Assembly (NCBI GenBank): GCA_002509745.1
Contig: DAWK01000087.1
Span: 3,329 to 32,524, forward strand
Reading direction: 5' to 3'
Length of the DNA: 29,196 bases
DNA from: Methanobacteriaceae archaeon UBA349
GTDB taxonomy: Archaea; Methanobacteriota; Methanobacteria; Methanobacteriales; Methanobacteriaceae
Shown: in pieces, positions 24,946-29,196 of the stretch
Position numbering within the stretch: the stretch's first letter is position 1
How the letters are laid out: every line of letters starts with the position of its first letter
Made by a program: the position numbers and the translations under genes
Notes under the pieces: generated by a model
Told to the model about the DNA's origin: nothing
Seen by the model: the letters and a program-made list of their open reading frames with translations, nothing else
Databases searched by the model: none

Positions 24946-26334
24946 TTATTGCTGAAGTTTCCAGTGCTGTTCATCGTAGTATTTTTCCATAACCATATTA
25001 GTTATACGGTCAATTAGGTTTACACTACCATTGTAACCTACAATAGGTACTCGATGGTATCCTGCACGATCATAAACCGGAAATCCTACTCTTACCAAAG
25101 GAATACCTAGATCTTTAGTTATTAAACGTCCTTCAGAGTTTCCAATTACTAAATCAACAGGTTCTTCCTCTAATCTTACTTCTAAAGCCCTTAAATCAGA
25201 TCCGGGCATGACTTCTACTGGGCCCTCAGATTCTTTACCAACCTTTTTCATCTCTTCCACAAATTCAGGATTCTCCACACCAGTACAAACAAACGAAGGA
25301 ATCATTCCCATTTCACATACAAATCGGGCCATGCCCATTACCAATGCTGGGTCCCCATAAATAGCAACTTTCCGTCCAAATAAGTATCTGGAACATAAAT
25401 CTGCCATGGAATCTATGAGAAGTCCTCTTTCATCCAGCAGTTCTTCACTGGCTTCCAGGCCCGTCAATTTAGTAACGTTTCTCACGAATTCATCTGTGTT
25501 CTGGACACCAATAGGCATAGGCCCAATTTTAGCAGGCACATCATACTTTTTCTCCAGAGAATTGGCCGCATCATCACCATAGAATGGTAAAGAAATAGTT
25601 CCCAGACTATTAGATGAATCTGCGATTTCTTCCACCCGAGTACCACCTTTAGGATAGAAAGGCATTGATTCTGTGGTGGAAGGTCTTAAAGGAGAGTCAA
25701 AAGGATCAGAAGTATCCGTTAACATGATGGCTTCAGTTCCCATAAGACCCAGCATGTGTTTTATTTCCCTTATGTCTCCTGGATTTACCATACCTGGAAT
25801 AATGTTCACTTTTTCATTATTTTCAGTAGGATCTTCAGCCAAAGTGTTCACAAAAGCCTTAACTGCATTACCATAGCCTCGAAAATGGTGTTCTACAAAA
25901 CTAGGAGTGGCAATGTGTACTAATTTAGTTTTATTGGCCTTTTCTTCCCCTATTTCTTCAGCTAATTCTTTGTGGGCCACTTTCATGAACCCCTCCACGT
26001 CGTCCCCAATAATCTCACTGGAACAGGTGGTAACTACTCCAATTAAATCTGGCCTGAATCTCTTGGAAAGATTCTTAATACCACTTATAAGATTACTTCT
26101 ACCTCCAAAAACAGCAGCGTCCTCGTGGAGAGAGGTAACAGCTATTTCAGCAGGTTCTCTGAAATGTCGGTTGAAAGCATATCTCACGAAAGTGTTACAT
26201 CCCTGAGATCCATGCACCAGTGGCAGGCCACGGTGAATACCCAAGGTGGCAAACATGGCCCCCAGGGGCTGGCAAGTTACCAGAGGGTTTACAACCAGGG
26301 TTCTTCCCCTTTCAACAATATTTACATCACTCAT
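24946..26334 (-). CDS. nifK: Nitrogenase molybdenum-iron protein beta subunit NifK
   Basis: 462 residues. The three beta-side P-cluster cysteines are C21 (VTCQPLGA), C46 (HGSQGCNTFVRY) and C104 (TTCSSEIIGDD). NRHFREPAEIAVTSLHEDAAVFGG follows in the usual form. The protein is shorter than Azotobacter NifK because it lacks the long N-terminal extension, as in other archaeal and clostridial forms. The start has AGGTGATTT before the ATG. It follows nifD by 26 bases. With NifD it forms the tetramer that holds P-cluster and FeMo-co and reduces N2. Confidence 0.95.
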   Translation of the reverse strand: MSDVNIVERGRTLVVNPLVTCQPLGAMFATLGIHRGLPLVHGSQGCNTFVRYAFNRHFREPAEIAVTSLHEDAAVFGGRSNLISGIKNLSKRFRPDLIGVVTTCSSEIIGDDVEGFMKVAHKELAEEIGEEKANKTKLVHIATPSFVEHHFRGYGNAVKAFVNTLAEDPTENNEKVNIIPGMVNPGDIREIKHMLGLMGTEAIMLTDTSDPFDSPLRPSTTESMPFYPKGGTRVEEIADSSNSLGTISLPFYGDDAANSLEKKYDVPAKIGPMPIGVQNTDEFVRNVTKLTGLEASEELLDERGLLIDSMADLCSRYLFGRKVAIYGDPALVMGMARFVCEMGMIPSFVCTGVENPEFVEEMKKVGKESEGPVEVMPGSDLRALEVRLEEEPVDLVIGNSEGRLITKDLGIPLVRVGFPVYDRAGYHRVPIVGYNGSVNLIDRITNMVMEKYYDEQHWKLQQ

Positions 26335-26360
26335 TAAATCACCTAATTTTAAATTTTAAT

Positions 26361-27830
26361 TTATTTGCCCGCGCTTGCTGGAGCCTCTTCCTCGGAGGTA
26401 TTTTCCACTGAAAGTTCTTCTTCCATTTCTGGCTCGAATTCCATAAGTTTCCATACCGGGTTGTAAATGGCCGCATACATATCTTTGGCCAGATTAAGGA
26501 ACCCTTCGAAACCAATGTATGGTCCGTTTTCATAGGAGTGGATTAATATACAAGGCACACCCATCTTGTGGGCCAGATATTTTTCCTTGACACCAGATAA
26601 TACAATGTCCGGTTTGTATTTTTCAATGATTTCTTCAGCTTCCAGGGAGTTAGGATCGTCAATTATGGCCGTATTTTCCCCTACTCTTTTTTTGATTTTC
26701 TCGTAGCCGTCTTCGTGTTCAAACATGGTGGAAACCGCTACTACTTCCATTCCCAGCTCTTCTTCTAAAGGCTCGGGAAGGTGATAGTTTTTAGGCCCAC
26801 CAGAGAAAACCCACACTTTTTTACCCTGCAGCTTCTCTTTAAGTTTATCCAGTTCTGGTCTGATCCATTTCATCCGGCTTTCAATAACTTTTTCTGCTTC
26901 TTCCTGCTTTCCAAAGTATTCACCCAAAGTTCTCAAGTTTTCAGTGGGGTATCTAACTCCAAAAAAATCCACTTTTATGTAAGGAATATCGTAACGTTCT
27001 TTTAACAGTTTAGCAATGTAGTTGGATGATCTTTGACATCTCACCAGGCTCAGTTTGGCCCGGTGCATCCATCCTATTTCGTCGTGACAGCAGTCTCCAC
27101 TGAAGGTACTGAGGATGTTGATTCCCATCTCTTCAAAGTATTCTCTAAGAAGCCAGAGGTCTCCGTCAATGTTATACTCACCAATCAAATTTACGTCATA
27201 TTCTGTGGTGTAAGGTGGCTCTTTGGTACCTACCAGGGTTTCAAATAAGGTGTCATTGGCTACCTGGTGCCCTTTGGACTGGGTAGGTCCGGCAAATCCC
27301 GGAGCATTTATAGGAATAACGTCTTTACCTATTTCTTCAGCAACTTCTCGAGAAACTGCATCAATATCGTCCCCAATTAACCCTGTAGTACAGGTTGCAT
27401 AGGTATATATCGCATTAGCTTCTGGAAACTCTTTATTTGCTTCTAGTATACATTTTTTAAGCTTGTCCATGCCACCAAATACCACATCAGACTCCCTAAT
27501 GTCGGTTCCAGTGATATATTTAAGATTAAAGTTTTCTATAGGAAATTTATCCCCATTGGGCATGTCTGGAGTAGTTGGGTATCTTTTGGTACCATAAGCA
27601 TAGGCCGTACATCCTACCGGAGAATGAACCACGTGAAGTGCATCTTTAATAGCACCAGTAATTACTCCTTTTGCTCCAGCAAAAGCACAACCCCTCTCAG
27701 TCATGCACCCTGGAACTGTAGTGGTGTTACAGGCTGGAATGTGTTCTTTAGGATCTTTAGAATCTTTAATGTAAATGTGTTTTTTCCGTTCTGGAATCTC
27801 TTTATCAACTTCAAATAGATCGAAAGGCAT
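26361..27830 (-). CDS. nifD: Nitrogenase molybdenum-iron protein alpha subunit NifD
   Basis: 489 residues, the catalytic subunit. P-cluster Cys: C48 ([11 protein letters not shown]), C74 (HSPVGCTAY) and C147 ([12 protein letters not shown]). FeMo-co ligands: C265 ([10 protein letters not shown]) and H431 ([16 protein letters not shown]). Active-site Q184 and H188 in [11 protein letters not shown] correspond to Gln191 and His195 of Azotobacter. All key residues are present, so the enzyme should be active and of the molybdenum type; no vnfG/anfG is found next to it. An acidic C-terminal tail ends [17 protein letters not shown] precedes the ATG. Confidence 0.95.
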   Translation of the reverse strand: MPFDLFEVDKEIPERKKHIYIKDSKDPKEHIPACNTTTVPGCMTERGCAFAGAKGVITGAIKDALHVVHSPVGCTAYAYGTKRYPTTPDMPNGDKFPIENFNLKYITGTDIRESDVVFGGMDKLKKCILEANKEFPEANAIYTYATCTTGLIGDDIDAVSREVAEEIGKDVIPINAPGFAGPTQSKGHQVANDTLFETLVGTKEPPYTTEYDVNLIGEYNIDGDLWLLREYFEEMGINILSTFSGDCCHDEIGWMHRAKLSLVRCQRSSNYIAKLLKERYDIPYIKVDFFGVRYPTENLRTLGEYFGKQEEAEKVIESRMKWIRPELDKLKEKLQGKKVWVFSGGPKNYHLPEPLEEELGMEVVAVSTMFEHEDGYEKIKKRVGENTAIIDDPNSLEAEEIIEKYKPDIVLSGVKEKYLAHKMGVPCILIHSYENGPYIGFEGFLNLAKDMYAAIYNPVWKLMEFEPEMEEELSVENTSEEEAPASAGK

Positions 27831-27966
27831 ATTACTCTCCCAAATACATGATTTTAATGATTTTACTGAAATGAAAGAATTATTTTAGTTAAAAATCTAA
27901 TTTTGATGTGCTAATATCCTAATTATTATCTAATTTTCTTTTCAATTTCAGCAAAGGTTAAATTAA

Positions 27967-27989
27967 AAGCCATAATTAATTTATGGCTT
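27967..27989 (-). other. Hairpin at the nifI2 stop codon
   Basis: AAGCCATAA (27967-27975) and TTATGGCTT (27981-27989) are exact inverted copies around TTAAT. The right arm overlaps the stop codon of nifI2, and the same AAGCCATAA word occurs once more within its last codons on the minus strand. No T tract follows, so RNA processing or stability is more likely than simple termination. Confidence 0.5.
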
Positions 27990-28356
27990 AAGTTATGGCT
28001 TCTTCTCCTTTCTCTTTAGTCCTTACCCTAATGGCTTCTTCAACAGGACATACAAATATCTTACCGTCCCCAATTTGTCCAGTTTGATTAACTCGCATTA
28101 TTGCTTCTACAACTAAAGAAGCATCTTCATCAGGCACTACTAGTATCATTAATCTTTTGGGGATGTAACGCATGCTGCCCTCTTTTTTATGAAGTTCCTC
28201 TTTTTGTATTTCAAATGAAACTTCATCGATTATGGCCTTTTGTTTGCCTCTTCCCATAACCCTATGGGCAGTCATTGCCGGGAATCCCAGTGCAGTGAGC
28301 ACTTCTTTAGTAGCAGCCATTTTATTAGGACGGATGATAGCTATTATTTCTTTCAT
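27988..28356 (-). CDS. nifI2: PII-like nitrogenase switch protein NifI2
   Basis: 122 residues from ATG 28356, with AGGTG upstream; a GTG three codons earlier lies in that site. It is a PII-family protein: MKEIIAIIRPNKM at the start, MGRGKQKA leading into the T-loop, then IPKRLMILVVPDEDA and IGDGKIFVCPVEEAIRVRT. The T-loop (VSFEIQKEELHKKEGSMR) is longer than in NifI1 and lacks the Tyr that is uridylylated in bacterial GlnB. In methanogens NifI1 and NifI2 form a complex that inhibits nitrogenase directly after ammonium addition and is relieved by 2-oxoglutarate. Its place between nifH and nifD is diagnostic. Confidence 0.93.
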   Translation of the reverse strand: MKEIIAIIRPNKMAATKEVLTALGFPAMTAHRVMGRGKQKAIIDEVSFEIQKEELHKKEGSMRYIPKRLMILVVPDEDASLVVEAIMRVNQTGQIGDGKIFVCPVEEAIRVRTKEKGEEAIT

Positions 28357-28426
28357 GAGGCACACCTGTATTTTATTTCTTAATAATCGTTAATTCGTGA
28401 TTTGTACAATTTCAAGATTATATTAT

Positions 28427-28744
28427 TTATAATCCCTTAGTTCTAGTTCTAACAGTGTATGCCTCATCAACAGGACTTATGAATATTTTTCCATCACCAA
28501 AACTTCCAGTAAACGCGGTTTCATTTACTATATCCACAATACCCTCTGTTTCATCATCTTCTACCACCAGTAAAAGCATGGTTTTAGGTAATTCATCATA
28601 GTAGATTTTATCAATTTTAATACCTTTCTGTTTACCTCTACCAATTACATCCATTTTCGTTAAGGCCACATATCCAGATTCTGATAATGCATCTACAACT
28701 TTTTCAGTCTTATCCGGCCTTATAATTGCTCTAATCATTTTCAT
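28427..28744 (-). CDS. nifI1: PII-like nitrogenase switch protein NifI1
   Basis: 105 residues from ATG 28744, seven bases after GGAGGT; an upstream TTG at 28759 overlaps that site. It opens MKMIRAIIRPDK, contains VIGRGKQKGIKIDKIYYDELPK with a short T-loop, then TMLLLVVEDDETE and FGDGKIFISPVDEAYTVRTR, the usual PII signatures. It acts together with NifI2 on the nitrogenase proteins. It follows nifH by 38 bases. Confidence 0.93.
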   Translation of the reverse strand: MKMIRAIIRPDKTEKVVDALSESGYVALTKMDVIGRGKQKGIKIDKIYYDELPKTMLLLVVEDDETEGIVDIVNETAFTGSFGDGKIFISPVDEAYTVRTRTKGL

Positions 28745-28782
28745 TTTGCTAACCTCCAATATAACAATTCCAAGCCCCAGCC

Positions 28783-29196
<414 letters not shown>

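Overview
The window reads as part of the chromosome of a low-GC, nitrogen-fixing hydrogenotrophic methanogen, most likely a Methanobacterium-type member of the Methanobacteriales. The evidence is an NrpR nitrogen regulator, a methanogen-order nif operon carrying two PII-like genes (nifI1, nifI2) between nifH and nifD, a polyferredoxin of the formylmethanofuran-dehydrogenase type, Asn/Thr-rich secreted surface proteins with DUF11-like domains, TATA-box promoters, and ribosome binding sites of the GGAGGTGA type. No bacterial signature, prophage, insertion sequence, tRNA, rRNA or CRISPR array was seen.

Layout. Positions 1-1029 hold the 3' part of nrpR. Positions 1174-2906 hold a small unknown protein, a 32-residue membrane peptide, a two-cluster ferredoxin and an FwdF-like polyferredoxin. 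Positions 3086-5554 encode a large secreted, membrane-anchored protein with two FmdE-like modules. A kinase-fold protein (5622-6302) and a molbindin (6324-6533, minus) precede a tungstate-type ABC importer, tupA-tupB-tupC (6768-9593). On the minus strand lie a stand-alone TiaS-like domain protein (9968-10675) and a four-gene group, 15575 to 10817: a 921-residue surface protein, a smaller DUF11 surface protein, an ExbB/TolQ-like channel and its DUF2149 partner. An iron/cobalamin-type ABC importer follows on the plus strand (15914-19045). The right third is one minus-strand nif operon reading from the window edge: nifH (partial), nifI1, nifI2, nifD, nifK, nifE, nifN, a nifX-like gene and an orphan molybdopterin oxidoreductase.

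How it fits together. NrpR represses nif genes in methanogens, and NifI1/NifI2 control nitrogenase after translation. Nitrogenase needs molybdenum, while the tup genes, molbindin, FwdF-like polyferredoxin and molybdopterin oxidoreductase all point to tungsten or molybdenum enzymes, so oxyanion metal supply is a common theme.

The most interesting signal is regulatory. Four promoters (ferredoxin/polyferredoxin, FmdE-like surface protein, tupA, and the surface-protein/ExbB group) carry the same 28-bp element. It has an 11-bp left arm, ATCGATATGTA or close, a 6-bp spacer forming the TATA box, and an 11-bp right arm. The right arm is a perfect inverted copy at 3023-3050 and degenerate at the other three. 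This suggests one unidentified repressor that joins tungstate uptake, formylmethanofuran-dehydrogenase-type electron carriers and an ExbB-energised surface complex in a single regulon. The regulon and the surface complex are inferences from the sequence; the motif itself is directly visible.
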